The position numbers and the translations under genes are program-made. From assembly GCA_014238335.1 (NCBI GenBank), contig JABABI010000020.1, forward strand, positions 1 through 64,000: a stretch of 64,000 nt of DNA, read 5' to 3'. This document shows positions 47,656-56,161 of the stretch, piece by piece. Positions within the stretch are counted from its first letter, which is position 1, and every line of letters begins with the position of its first letter. The stretch is from Fuerstiella sp. Its GTDB lineage: Bacteria > Planctomycetota > Planctomycetia > Planctomycetales > Planctomycetaceae. The notes beneath the pieces are model-generated. The model saw nothing but the letters and a program-made list of their open reading frames with translations, searched no databases and was not told the DNA's origin.

Positions 47656-47932
47656 TTCGCGTCGCTGCAGTTCCTGCATCATTTCCGGAGACGCAACGCA
47701 CCATGAGCTTCCTGTTCTGTCGCAGGAAATATCACGAGCGCGTGACCACGCGATTCGTCAGCGATCAACTCTGATATTGTCATGGCGTCCGGACCATTGG
47801 AAGTCAAAAGCGTGCCTGGCAGCGACTTCGTCGGGTAAGAGCGATGATTCAGCGTTGAGTGTTTGCACACACAGGCCAATTTCAACACACTGTGCATCAC
47901 CCCACCTCAATCTTTCTGCCTCTGGAACTACC

Positions 47933-49351
47933 ATGACCGAAGACTCCTCGAACGAAACTCCATACAACGCCCCGAATGATAATGAGTCTGCCGATTCGAC
48001 GAGCAGCTCGCCAACAGCGTGGTACAAACGCATTGGCCCGGGGCTCATCACCGCCTGTGTTGTGATCGGCCCGGGCAGCATCATGACCAGCTCCAAGATC
48101 GGAGCGAACGACGGCTATGCCATGCTGTGGGTCGTTGTTGTGTCGGTGGCGTTCATGATGGTATACATGACTCTGGGTGCAAAACTGGGAGCGGTAGCGG
48201 CTGAAGCTCCCGGCGACCTGATTCGGAAAAAGGCTGGCAGGTGGCTGGCGATCATGGTGGGCATTGGAGTGTTCTTCATCTCGGCAGCTTTTCAGTCCGG
48301 CAACAACATCGGCGTCGCCGCCGCATTCGAAGCATTTGTCGACAGCAAGATCGTCGTCACTGTGATGGTTGTGCTGTTCAATGCTCTGGCGATTTCGTTT
48401 CTGTACCTGTTCAAAGACATGTACCGGACTCTGGAAAAACTCATGATGACGTTTGTTGGCCTGATGCTCGCCAGCTTCGCGGTCAACCTGATCAGTCTGA
48501 AGCCGAGTGTTGGCGGCATGCTCAAGGGGTTCACCCCTTCGCTTGGAACGTCCGGAGAAATGTTGCCGGTTCTCGGTCTGGTTGGCACAACCTTTGTGAT
48601 TACTGCAGCTTTCTATCAGGCCTATCTGGTCCGCCAAAAAGGCTGGAAGAAAGAGGACCTGAAGAGCGGCCTGGTCGACGCTCGAGTAGGCTCGGTGATC
48701 ATGTTTCTGATCACATTGATGCTGATGTCGACCGCCGCAGCCGCGTTTTACAACCCCGACGGCCCCGCTGTGGCACTAAAGAATCCTGTCGACGTAGCCG
48801 ACGCTCTGGAAAAAACATTCGGAGCCAGCGCAAAGATCATCTTCTGTCTTGGGTTGTTCTCAGCGGCCTATTCTTCGTTCCTGGTCAATTCCATGATCGG
48901 CGGCTTTATGGCCTCGGACGGACTCGGTCTGGGAAGCAAGCCGACCGACACCGGGCCACGTCTGATGACGACCGCGGCGCTGTTGACGGGAATGATCGTG
49001 GGCGTGGCCGTTCTCGTGTTTGATTTCGACCGCACTCCAACGATCATCTTTGCTCAGGCGCTGACCGTCGTTGCCGCACCACTAGTCGCCGGAGTTCTTC
49101 TGTGGCTGACCAGTTCACGTGACGTCATGGGCGAACACGTCAATGGACCTGGCACGATTGCCTTTGCGGGAGTGGGACTGGTGATGCTGATTGCGATTGC
49201 CGCAAAAACGGCCTTCGTAGATCTCCCGAAAAAAGTTGACGACTACCTGCACCCGGCTCCGGTAACGGCTCTTTCGGAAGGCATAAAAACACCGGTCACG
49301 GCAAATGTTTCAATAGCCCGGGCCTCCCGAATATTTGAAGCTCAAAACTGA
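47933..49351 (+). CDS. Nramp-fold divalent-cation transporter-like protein lacking DPGN/MPH motifs
   Basis: A 472-residue membrane protein with about eleven helices. ATG 47933 begins just before the cytoplasmic tail; an earlier frame start at 47777 is not protein-like. The order of helices and short motifs is that of SLC11/Nramp. The first helix reads 'GPGLITACVVIGPGSIMTSS', where canonical Nramp has DPGN, so the metal-binding Asp and Asn are Gly and Ser. The sixth-helix region reads 'VGTTFVITAAFYQAYLVRQK', where MPH would be expected. It therefore probably does not carry Mn2+ or Fe2+ by the standard site. NRMT-type Mg2+ transporters also have altered sites. The PhyH gene follows in 12 bases. 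Confidence 0.78.
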   Translation: MTEDSSNETPYNAPNDNESADSTSSSPTAWYKRIGPGLITACVVIGPGSIMTSSKIGANDGYAMLWVVVVSVAFMMVYMTLGAKLGAVAAEAPGDLIRKKAGRWLAIMVGIGVFFISAAFQSGNNIGVAAAFEAFVDSKIVVTVMVVLFNALAISFLYLFKDMYRTLEKLMMTFVGLMLASFAVNLISLKPSVGGMLKGFTPSLGTSGEMLPVLGLVGTTFVITAAFYQAYLVRQKGWKKEDLKSGLVDARVGSVIMFLITLMLMSTAAAAFYNPDGPAVALKNPVDVADALEKTFGASAKIIFCLGLFSAAYSSFLVNSMIGGFMASDGLGLGSKPTDTGPRLMTTAALLTGMIVGVAVLVFDFDRTPTIIFAQALTVVAAPLVAGVLLWLTSSRDVMGEHVNGPGTIAFAGVGLVMLIAIAAKTAFVDLPKKVDDYLHPAPVTALSEGIKTPVTANVSIARASRIFEAQN

Positions 49352-49363
49352 GGACTGGAAAAC

Positions 49364-50101
49364 ATGTTATCAGATTCGCAGGTCAAAGAATTTCGGGCCA
49401 CAGGTCACCTGACAGTTCCCGATGTTCTGAGGCCCGACCAGGTCGCCGCAGCGCTGGACGATATCAACCACTGGGGCGACGAGTTTCTGGAGAATCTGGC
49501 CGACGATCAGAAACGCTGGTATCTGGAACAGAAAGGCCAGGCGACGGCCCTGCGCAAACTGGACAACCCCGCGTTTCATCGACAGATATTTCAGCAGCTG
49601 GCGACATCGGAAAACGTCGTGGCCATGGTGGAACAGCTGATTGGGCCAGGAGTCTGTGTCTTCTTCAGCCAGGTTTTCTGCAAACCACCGGAAGTCGGCG
49701 GACCAAAACCGGTTCATCAGGACAACTTCTACTTTGGTCCGGACACCCTCGACGCAACTCTGACCGTCTGGATTGCTCTGGATACGGCCACTGTGCAGAA
49801 CGGCTGCCTGTTCTATGGAAACGGCAGTAATCTTGGCCCGGTGCGCCCACACGTCGCTCCCGAAGATGAGCCGTTTAACCTGCAGGTCGCTCCCGAACAT
49901 CTTGACATATATCAGATGACGCCGGCTCCGGTACCGAGCGGAGGGATCTCATTCCACCACGGAAATACCTGGCACCAGTCGTCCAGCAACACCAGCGACC
50001 ACGCTCGCCGAGCCGTCGCCTTTCACTACCTGCGCAGCGACGCACGTCTTGTGAAGCCCGCCCTGGAATACGATGAGACGGTGCTGGTCCGTATCACGTA
50101 G
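49364..50101 (+). CDS. PhyH-family Fe(II)/2-oxoglutarate dioxygenase
   Basis: A 245-residue phytanoyl-CoA-dioxygenase-like enzyme. The iron site is '[11 protein letters not shown]' (HxD) and '[17 protein letters not shown]' (distal His); an Arg in '[14 protein letters not shown]' binds 2-oxoglutarate. Members hydroxylate varied small molecules, including ectoine, fatty-acid derivatives and natural products; the substrate is not predictable. It starts 12 bases after the Nramp-like gene on the same strand, so co-transcription is likely, but a functional link is not apparent. Confidence 0.88.
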   Translation: MLSDSQVKEFRATGHLTVPDVLRPDQVAAALDDINHWGDEFLENLADDQKRWYLEQKGQATALRKLDNPAFHRQIFQQLATSENVVAMVEQLIGPGVCVFFSQVFCKPPEVGGPKPVHQDNFYFGPDTLDATLTVWIALDTATVQNGCLFYGNGSNLGPVRPHVAPEDEPFNLQVAPEHLDIYQMTPAPVPSGGISFHHGNTWHQSSSNTSDHARRAVAFHYLRSDARLVKPALEYDETVLVRIT

Positions 50102-50165
50102 GAATCAGCCGGAGCGATTCCGATGTTTCTCTGCAGGTACGGGAGCCAAATGCATTTATCCTCGG

Positions 50166-51623
50166 TCAAACCAGCACCTCGGTGACCACTTCACCATGTA
50201 CGTCCGTCAATCGGAATTGGCGGCCTTTGAATTTGAAGGTCAGCCTTTCGTGGTCGATGCCCATGCAGTGCAGAATCGTGGCGTTCAGGTCGTGAACGTG
50301 GACCGGATCATGGGCCACGTTGTATGAAAAGTCATCCGTTCCGCCGTACGTCATTCCTGGCTTGATGCCGCCACCCGCCAGCCACGCGGTGAAACAGCGG
50401 CCGTGATGGTCGCGGCCGTAGTTATTGCTTTCCAGCTTGCCCTGACTGTAAATCGTCCGCCCAAATTCTCCACTCCAGACAACCAGCGTGTCTTCTAACA
50501 AGCCACGTTGTTTAAGATCACTAATAAGTGCTGCACACGGCTGATCAATGTCGCGACATTGCAGTCGCAGGTCGCTGGGCAGGTTGTAATGCTGGTCCCA
50601 GCCGCGGTGATAGAGTTGAATGAACCGGACGCCGCGTTCCGCCATGCGACGAGCCAACAGACAATTCGCCGCAAAGGTTCCTGGTCGACGGACGTCGTCG
50701 CCATACATGTTCAACGTGTCGTCAGTCTCGTCACTCAGATTCGTCAGTTCCGGGACAGACATCTGCATGCGATTTGCGAGTTCGAACTGCGCAATCCGCG
50801 TGTTAATTTCGGGATCGCCCGCGAACTGAAACTGACTGGTGTTGAGCTTGCGTAAACCCTCCAGCATACGGCGACGCGTGGCCGCATCAATGCCCGGCGG
50901 ATTGGAAAGGTACAGCACCGGATCACCCGAGGAACGAAAACTCACGCCCTGATGATTGGAGGGCAGAAATGCGGACCCCCACAGCCGGGTGTGCAGCGGG
51001 TCGTCGGGCCGCGCCGCGCTGCCGCGGGACAGCAATACGACGAATCCAGGCAGATTTTCGTTCTCACTGCCGAGTCCGTAGCTGAGCCATGATCCCATGC
51101 TGGGCCGTCCGGGTTGTTGATGTCCCGTCTGCAGATACGTCACGGCCGGATCATGGTTGATAGCTTCGGTGTGCATCGACTTGATGAAACACAGGTCCTC
51201 TGCCACTGTGCCCAGCTGCGGCAGCAGTTCGCTCAGCGAAGCGCCGCACTGACCATGCCGAGCAAACTTAAAAATTGACGACGCGACCGGTAGTGTTTTC
51301 TGGCTGGCTGTCATCCCGGTCAGTCGCTGGTTCATGCGAACCGAAGCTGGCAGCTCTGTTCCGCGCAGTCGACTTAACGTCGGCTTGTGATCGAACAGGT
51401 CCATCTGCGACGGACCGCCGTGCATGAACAGATAGATAACGCGTTTGGCTCGCGGAGAGGCTGCTCCTGCCAAGGCCGGCACGTCAGCATTAAGCAGAGT
51501 CGCGAGCGCAGCCGTCCCGATGCCGGTCGCCGCACGGCCAAATAGCTGGCGTCTGCTCTGTGAACGTCCGAGGTCAATCGCACAAGACTTAACCGAGGAC
51601 CGGAAAATACTGGGATCTGGCAT
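50166..51623 (-). CDS. DUF1501 exported protein paired with DUF1553-LamG protein
   Basis: A 485-residue DUF1501 protein with Tat-type signal '[20 protein letters not shown]' (Arg 24-25). Family motifs are '[20 protein letters not shown]', '[15 protein letters not shown]', '[20 protein letters not shown]' and the C-terminal '[20 protein letters not shown]'. It follows the DUF1553 gene by 43 bases on the same strand. In sequence it is closest in style to the stand-alone copy at 17623 ('[14 protein letters not shown]'). Confidence 0.9.
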   Translation of the reverse strand: MPDPSIFRSSVKSCAIDLGRSQSRRQLFGRAATGIGTAALATLLNADVPALAGAASPRAKRVIYLFMHGGPSQMDLFDHKPTLSRLRGTELPASVRMNQRLTGMTASQKTLPVASSIFKFARHGQCGASLSELLPQLGTVAEDLCFIKSMHTEAINHDPAVTYLQTGHQQPGRPSMGSWLSYGLGSENENLPGFVVLLSRGSAARPDDPLHTRLWGSAFLPSNHQGVSFRSSGDPVLYLSNPPGIDAATRRRMLEGLRKLNTSQFQFAGDPEINTRIAQFELANRMQMSVPELTNLSDETDDTLNMYGDDVRRPGTFAANCLLARRMAERGVRFIQLYHRGWDQHYNLPSDLRLQCRDIDQPCAALISDLKQRGLLEDTLVVWSGEFGRTIYSQGKLESNNYGRDHHGRCFTAWLAGGGIKPGMTYGGTDDFSYNVAHDPVHVHDLNATILHCMGIDHERLTFKFKGRQFRLTDVHGEVVTEVLV

Positions 51624-51666
51624 GGGTTACTGCTCGACTTCCAAGTCATTCCTTCGTCAAAGATCA

Positions 51667-54600
51667 TCAGCGTCGGGTAATGGTTTCGTCGAGACACAAA
51701 ATCATGCTTGCGACAGTCGTCCACGCGGCATGTTCTGCGACATTGAATGCTGCGTTACGAGCGGAGTCGCCCACACTCAACAGCTTGATCGCCTCTGGTT
51801 GATTTTCCGCGAACACTTTCTTCTGAACTCGAAACACATCCAGCAGGACGTTCACTTCGCCAGCCGTCGGTCGTCGTGCGGTTGCCCTGCGGAATGCGAC
51901 AACAATTCGTTTCGAGGGATCGTCTGCAGGCTGTGTCATGATGAGTTCTGCGAGTTGTCGGGAGGCCTCGACAAACGTGGGATCATTCATCAGTGCCAAA
52001 GCCTGCAGCGGCGTGTTGGTTCGTGACCGCTGGACGGAGCAGGTTTCACGAGTCGGGGCGTCAAAGACCCGCATGTTGGGCGGTGGAGACTGTCGTTTCC
52101 AGAACGTATACAGACTACGACGATAGAGCGCATCACCGCCATCCGGTTGATACGTACGATCGCTGTCGTAGGTTACTTCCCGCCACAGACCCGCGGGTTG
52201 ATACGGTTTGACGGACGGCCCCCCGCGTTTTTCGACAAGCAGGCCACTTATCGCCAGCGCATTGTCACGCAGCATCTCGGCATTCATGCGAAACCGCGAA
52301 CCGCGAGCCAGCAAACGATTGTCCGGATCGAGGGCGTATAGCTGTGCCGAACAATTCGAAGACTGGCGATAGGTCGCGGAACTGACAATCACGCGCAGCA
52401 GATGTTTCATGTCCCAGCCGCTGTCCACAAATTCAATCGCCAGCCAATCGAGCAGTTCCGGGTGACTGGGCCATTCGCCCTGAGTGCCAAAGTCATCGAC
52501 GGTCCGGACGATGCCAATGCCGAATAGTTTTTGCCACAGTCGATTGACCGTCACACGAGCCGTCAGCGGATGTGATGGCTCCGCCAGCCACTTTGCCAGA
52601 TCAAGACGATTTGCAGAACGATTTTTCCCTCCGCCGTCGTCACGTACGGGCAGACTTCGAATCTGGATGGGAGCGAGGAATTCTGGTAGACCAGCGGAGA
52701 CTTCTTCGCCATGGCGATCGTACTCGCCTCGCAGAAGCAGAAAGGCGGGACGCGGCTTGTCGGCTTCCTGCATCACCATGGTCGTCGCCACATTTTTTAA
52801 CAATCTCGTTTGCTCACTGCGCAGTCGTTCCAGCTCTGTCGTCGCGTTGACAAAACGCTTATCGGCATGATGCTGCAGAAACCAGGTTCGCAGCTTTCGC
52901 TGCTGTGCATCGCTGCGATGTTCCGGCGGTTTCGTGACGATGCCACGCACCATTTGCCGACTCGCCAGCCGATGAACTTCTGCGGCGGACAACTGGCGAT
53001 CGTAGAAACGCACGTCGTCGACCAGCCCCTTGTACGAAGCACTGGCCTGACGTCGCCCCACTCGCAGCGGTTGCTGGTTTCTAATCGTCCCCATCAAAGT
53101 ATCCTGCGCAACCTCGACGGGTTGTGGTTGCCCATCCAGGTAGACGTTCACCCCGGCCGCGTTTGCTGACCCGTCGTAGCAGACCATTAGATGCTGCCAC
53201 TGTCGCATTGACAGCGATGATGCGGTCGAGATCCGGATCGCGTCTCTGTTCCACCGATGAACGAGATTGACGATGGCTTTGCCTTTTCGCAGTGTGACAT
53301 CATACCCGCGCATGTCTCTGGCATCATCCATTTTCGAAAGGACACACCCTGCGGCTTCGGGCTGAATCCACACTCCAAACGAAAACGCGTCGGTGTGATC
53401 AAAGTCAGGACCGTCGGCGATACGGATGCATGCATCGCCGTCAAATGTTGCGGCACTGCCGATCATTCCGTCCACAATACGGACAGAACCAACCTTTGAT
53501 TCCGCCGGAATTTCGCTGTCCAGTGGAAAATGTGCCACCAGGCCCGCCATTACTGCCGTGGGCAAACGTGACACCGCCGTTTGTTCCCACGCTGCCTGTG
53601 CGTCATCGAGATCCTTTGCGATTGCAGCATATTTCTGCTGAGCCGCTGCAATCTTTCCAGGTAACTCATTAAGTCGATTCTGTTGTTCGGGTGTCGGCAC
53701 TTTCAGCAGTGGCGCTGCGTTACCGCTGCTGCCGCTGAGGCCTCGTTCCGGCACGTTGTTGAAAAACGAAAAGAAGCGATAAAAGTCCTCCTGCGAAATC
53801 GGATCGTACTTGTGATCATGGCAGCGAGCGCAGCCAACGGTCAGCCCCATCCACACCGTGGCAGTCGTGTCGACTCGGTCAACCACATATTCCACGCGAA
53901 ACTCTTCCTCAATAATGCCGGTTTCGTTGTTCACCATGTGATTGCGATTGAAGCCTGTGGCAATCTGCTGGTCAATCGTCGCATTCGGCAGCAGATCACC
54001 TGCCAGTTGTTCGATGGTGAATCGATCGAAGGGCATGTTACTGTTGAATGCGTTGATGACCCAGTCGCGCCACGGCCACATCGTTCGATCGTTGTCCGTG
54101 AAATATCCGTTGGTGTCCGCATAGCGAGCAGCATCCAGCCAGCCGGACGCCATCCGTTCGCCATAGCGAGGCGATGCCAGCAACCGATCGATCAGGGTTT
54201 GATAAGCGGCGGCCGGATCGTCGATGGCATCGCGTTCGAAGGCGTCGATTTCGTTGAGCGTGGGAGGCAATCCCGTCAGGTCCAGCGTGACTCGGCGAAT
54301 CCATGTTGCATTGTCGGCCGCCGCAGACGGTTCCTGTCCGCGACACTCCAGACTGGCCAGCACAAACCTGTCGATCGGGTTTATTACCCATGCCTCGTCA
54401 TTCACCGAGGGCAATGAAGCGCGTCGCGGAGGAACGAACGACCAGTGCGACTGATACTCGGCACCGTCCGTAATCCACTGACGGAGGATTTCAATTTCAT
54501 CGGCGCTAAGCGTAGAGCCGGAATCAAGCGGCGGCATTCGCTCATCCAGATCAGTGGACGTGATGCGCCTGATCAGTTCGCTGGATGCCGTTTCTCCGGG

Positions 54601-54870
54601 GTCGATCGCTCGATGACCGCCACGGTCTCCTGTTGCATTCGTTCTGTCATCCAGACGCAGCTCTGATTCACGAGCTGCCGCATCCGGTCCGTGGCAGCGA
54701 AAGCACTTGTCCGCCAGGATCGGTCGAACATCACGATTGTACTGCACATCCTGAGCGGGTGTTTCGCCGACAGTCGCACACAACAGAACGCACGAAAGAA
54801 GCAGACTCACGCGCCTGCGCGGACGACTGGCTCGCAGAGGCTCGGGAGTCTTTTTCGGGCAATTATTCAT
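51667..54870 (-). CDS. PSCyt1/DUF1549/LamG/DUF1553 cytochrome-like protein
   Basis: A protein of about 1067 residues. ATG 54870 gives 'RPRRRVSLLLSCVLLCATVG', a proper signal peptide; the upstream in-frame codon 55005 gives none. Domains in order: cytochrome-c-like CxxCH in 'KCFRCHGPDAAARESELRL' (residues 56-60); DUF1549 (about 175-380), with a second CxxCH in 'CARCHDHKYDPI'; a LamG/concanavalin-like sandwich (about 480-680, 'GLVAHFPLDSEIPAESK', 'FSFGVWIQPEAAG', 'NVYLDGQPQPVEVAQD', 'GLVDDVRFYDRQLSAAEV'); DUF1553 (about 785-1045, 'ARVTVNRLWQKLFGIGIV'). LamG domains bind glycans, so substrate recognition is likely. It forms an operon with the DUF1501 gene. Confidence 0.88.
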   Translation of the reverse strand: MNNCPKKTPEPLRASRPRRRVSLLLSCVLLCATVGETPAQDVQYNRDVRPILADKCFRCHGPDAAARESELRLDDRTNATGDRGGHRAIDPGETASSELIRRITSTDLDERMPPLDSGSTLSADEIEILRQWITDGAEYQSHWSFVPPRRASLPSVNDEAWVINPIDRFVLASLECRGQEPSAAADNATWIRRVTLDLTGLPPTLNEIDAFERDAIDDPAAAYQTLIDRLLASPRYGERMASGWLDAARYADTNGYFTDNDRTMWPWRDWVINAFNSNMPFDRFTIEQLAGDLLPNATIDQQIATGFNRNHMVNNETGIIEEEFRVEYVVDRVDTTATVWMGLTVGCARCHDHKYDPISQEDFYRFFSFFNNVPERGLSGSSGNAAPLLKVPTPEQQNRLNELPGKIAAAQQKYAAIAKDLDDAQAAWEQTAVSRLPTAVMAGLVAHFPLDSEIPAESKVGSVRIVDGMIGSAATFDGDACIRIADGPDFDHTDAFSFGVWIQPEAAGCVLSKMDDARDMRGYDVTLRKGKAIVNLVHRWNRDAIRISTASSLSMRQWQHLMVCYDGSANAAGVNVYLDGQPQPVEVAQDTLMGTIRNQQPLRVGRRQASASYKGLVDDVRFYDRQLSAAEVHRLASRQMVRGIVTKPPEHRSDAQQRKLRTWFLQHHADKRFVNATTELERLRSEQTRLLKNVATTMVMQEADKPRPAFLLLRGEYDRHGEEVSAGLPEFLAPIQIRSLPVRDDGGGKNRSANRLDLAKWLAEPSHPLTARVTVNRLWQKLFGIGIVRTVDDFGTQGEWPSHPELLDWLAIEFVDSGWDMKHLLRVIVSSATYRQSSNCSAQLYALDPDNRLLARGSRFRMNAEMLRDNALAISGLLVEKRGGPSVKPYQPAGLWREVTYDSDRTYQPDGGDALYRRSLYTFWKRQSPPPNMRVFDAPTRETCSVQRSRTNTPLQALALMNDPTFVEASRQLAELIMTQPADDPSKRIVVAFRRATARRPTAGEVNVLLDVFRVQKKVFAENQPEAIKLLSVGDSARNAAFNVAEHAAWTTVASMILCLDETITRR

Positions 54871-54965
54871 CTGTTCTAATCGTCGTGACGACGCAGTACC
54901 CCTAACGCAGGACCAACGAAACTTATTGTGTTTTTTTCTGTCCTGGTGAATGCGGCGCCAACACA

Positions 54966-56024
54966 TCAGCGACGTTTCCGCCACTTGTTCGTCATATCGG
55001 ACCATGATGGACCACTATCAGTCGGTAACTTCTGTAATGCTGGTGTGCGTTCGATGACCTGTTCAAACAGAGACACGATCGCTTCGCCCATCTGCCACAT
55101 CGCGTGCCGAAAATCAGCCTGATCCGCCAGATTAACCATCTCCACATAGGTCAGTCCACCGGTTTGCCGGCTGAGGTCATGGCTGCAGGTCCATCGCTGT
55201 CCCGTCTTTTTCAGAGCGTAGAGTTTCAGGAGACGCGGATTGCGGATCGCCTGGTAACGCCGATTTTCCTGCAGCACTGCGACCAGCAGCGGGGCAAGAT
55301 GCGGTGACCACGCGTTGGAAAAGTGAGCCGCCAGTTCGCCTCGCGGCTTTGAGGCTCGCATGTAATGCAGCTGAATCGGTTCGACCGGCGTTTCGGCAAG
55401 GTCGTTCAACAACGCCGGCCAATTCAGATGAAGTTCTTTGATCCCGATCTCATGAAACGAAACCAAGTCCTGAATGGGCCGATTTTGGGGCGTGTATTTT
55501 CCATCCAGCAAATTCAGGTCGATTCCAGGCTGAACGGACTTAATCAAACTGTCGCCGACGATATGAGCCATCCAGCCGAACAGATACGCCAACTGTCGCT
55601 CGCCGGGGCCGAACAATTCCACCGCATCCTGTACCACGGACGCGCAATAGTCGGGCAGATGGTCCCACGGCACGGTCTGCTCACGCTCAGCCGACGTCCA
55701 CCCAAACACCAGGTGAGATCGCCCGTAAAACAGGCGATGAATGTCGCGAGGCCGGTACGATTTTCCTTCGAACTCAAGTGACCACAGACGTACGTCACCA
55801 CCGGTAAGCGGGCTGTGTTGAAGCGGCGCCGTTCCGTAGCCGACGTCCCGGCCTGTTTCCACACAGACGGCTTCCGGCATCGTTTGAACGTCACACCCAA
55901 GATACGCGCCACAAAGATAACTCGGGTAGTGACGATGAATCAGCGACGCGATCGGCAGTTTTCTGTGCCGGGTCGCCATACCAGCCAGGACGGCATACAT
56001 CGTGTGGCCAACAATACCACTCAT
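54966..56024 (-). CDS. Hypothetical protein, possibly zinc-dependent phospholipase-C-like
   Basis: A 352-residue protein. Segments such as 'LAYLFGWMAHIVGDSLIKSV' and 'IHRHYPSYLCGAYLGCDVQ' recall the His/Asp metal-site helices of the zinc-dependent phospholipase C/S1-P1 nuclease fold ('G...AHl..D'), and several further His are present. No N-terminal signal peptide is clear. The match rests on these short motifs only, so the assignment is tentative. It lies upstream of the DUF1553/DUF1501 unit on the same strand and downstream of gyrA, and could belong to either transcript. Confidence 0.5.
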   Translation of the reverse strand: MSGIVGHTMYAVLAGMATRHRKLPIASLIHRHYPSYLCGAYLGCDVQTMPEAVCVETGRDVGYGTAPLQHSPLTGGDVRLWSLEFEGKSYRPRDIHRLFYGRSHLVFGWTSAEREQTVPWDHLPDYCASVVQDAVELFGPGERQLAYLFGWMAHIVGDSLIKSVQPGIDLNLLDGKYTPQNRPIQDLVSFHEIGIKELHLNWPALLNDLAETPVEPIQLHYMRASKPRGELAAHFSNAWSPHLAPLLVAVLQENRRYQAIRNPRLLKLYALKKTGQRWTCSHDLSRQTGGLTYVEMVNLADQADFRHAMWQMGEAIVSLFEQVIERTPALQKLPTDSGPSWSDMTNKWRKRR

Positions 56025-56161
56025 CGTTACGAGTTCCGATTGGGCCAGTGAAACGAATCGCCATACCCGATGTGCGCAAGCCTCATGTCACAGGTCCGGC
56101 AGGCCGCTGCATCCTGACAGCGTTGGCGACCCGCCGGACCATTTTGAGGTTGCTCCTCACG

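Noticed and set aside
47897..48637. A 246-codon minus-strand frame opposite the Nramp-like gene
   Set aside because: His/Arg/Asp-rich mirror of membrane helices, typical of antisense artefacts.
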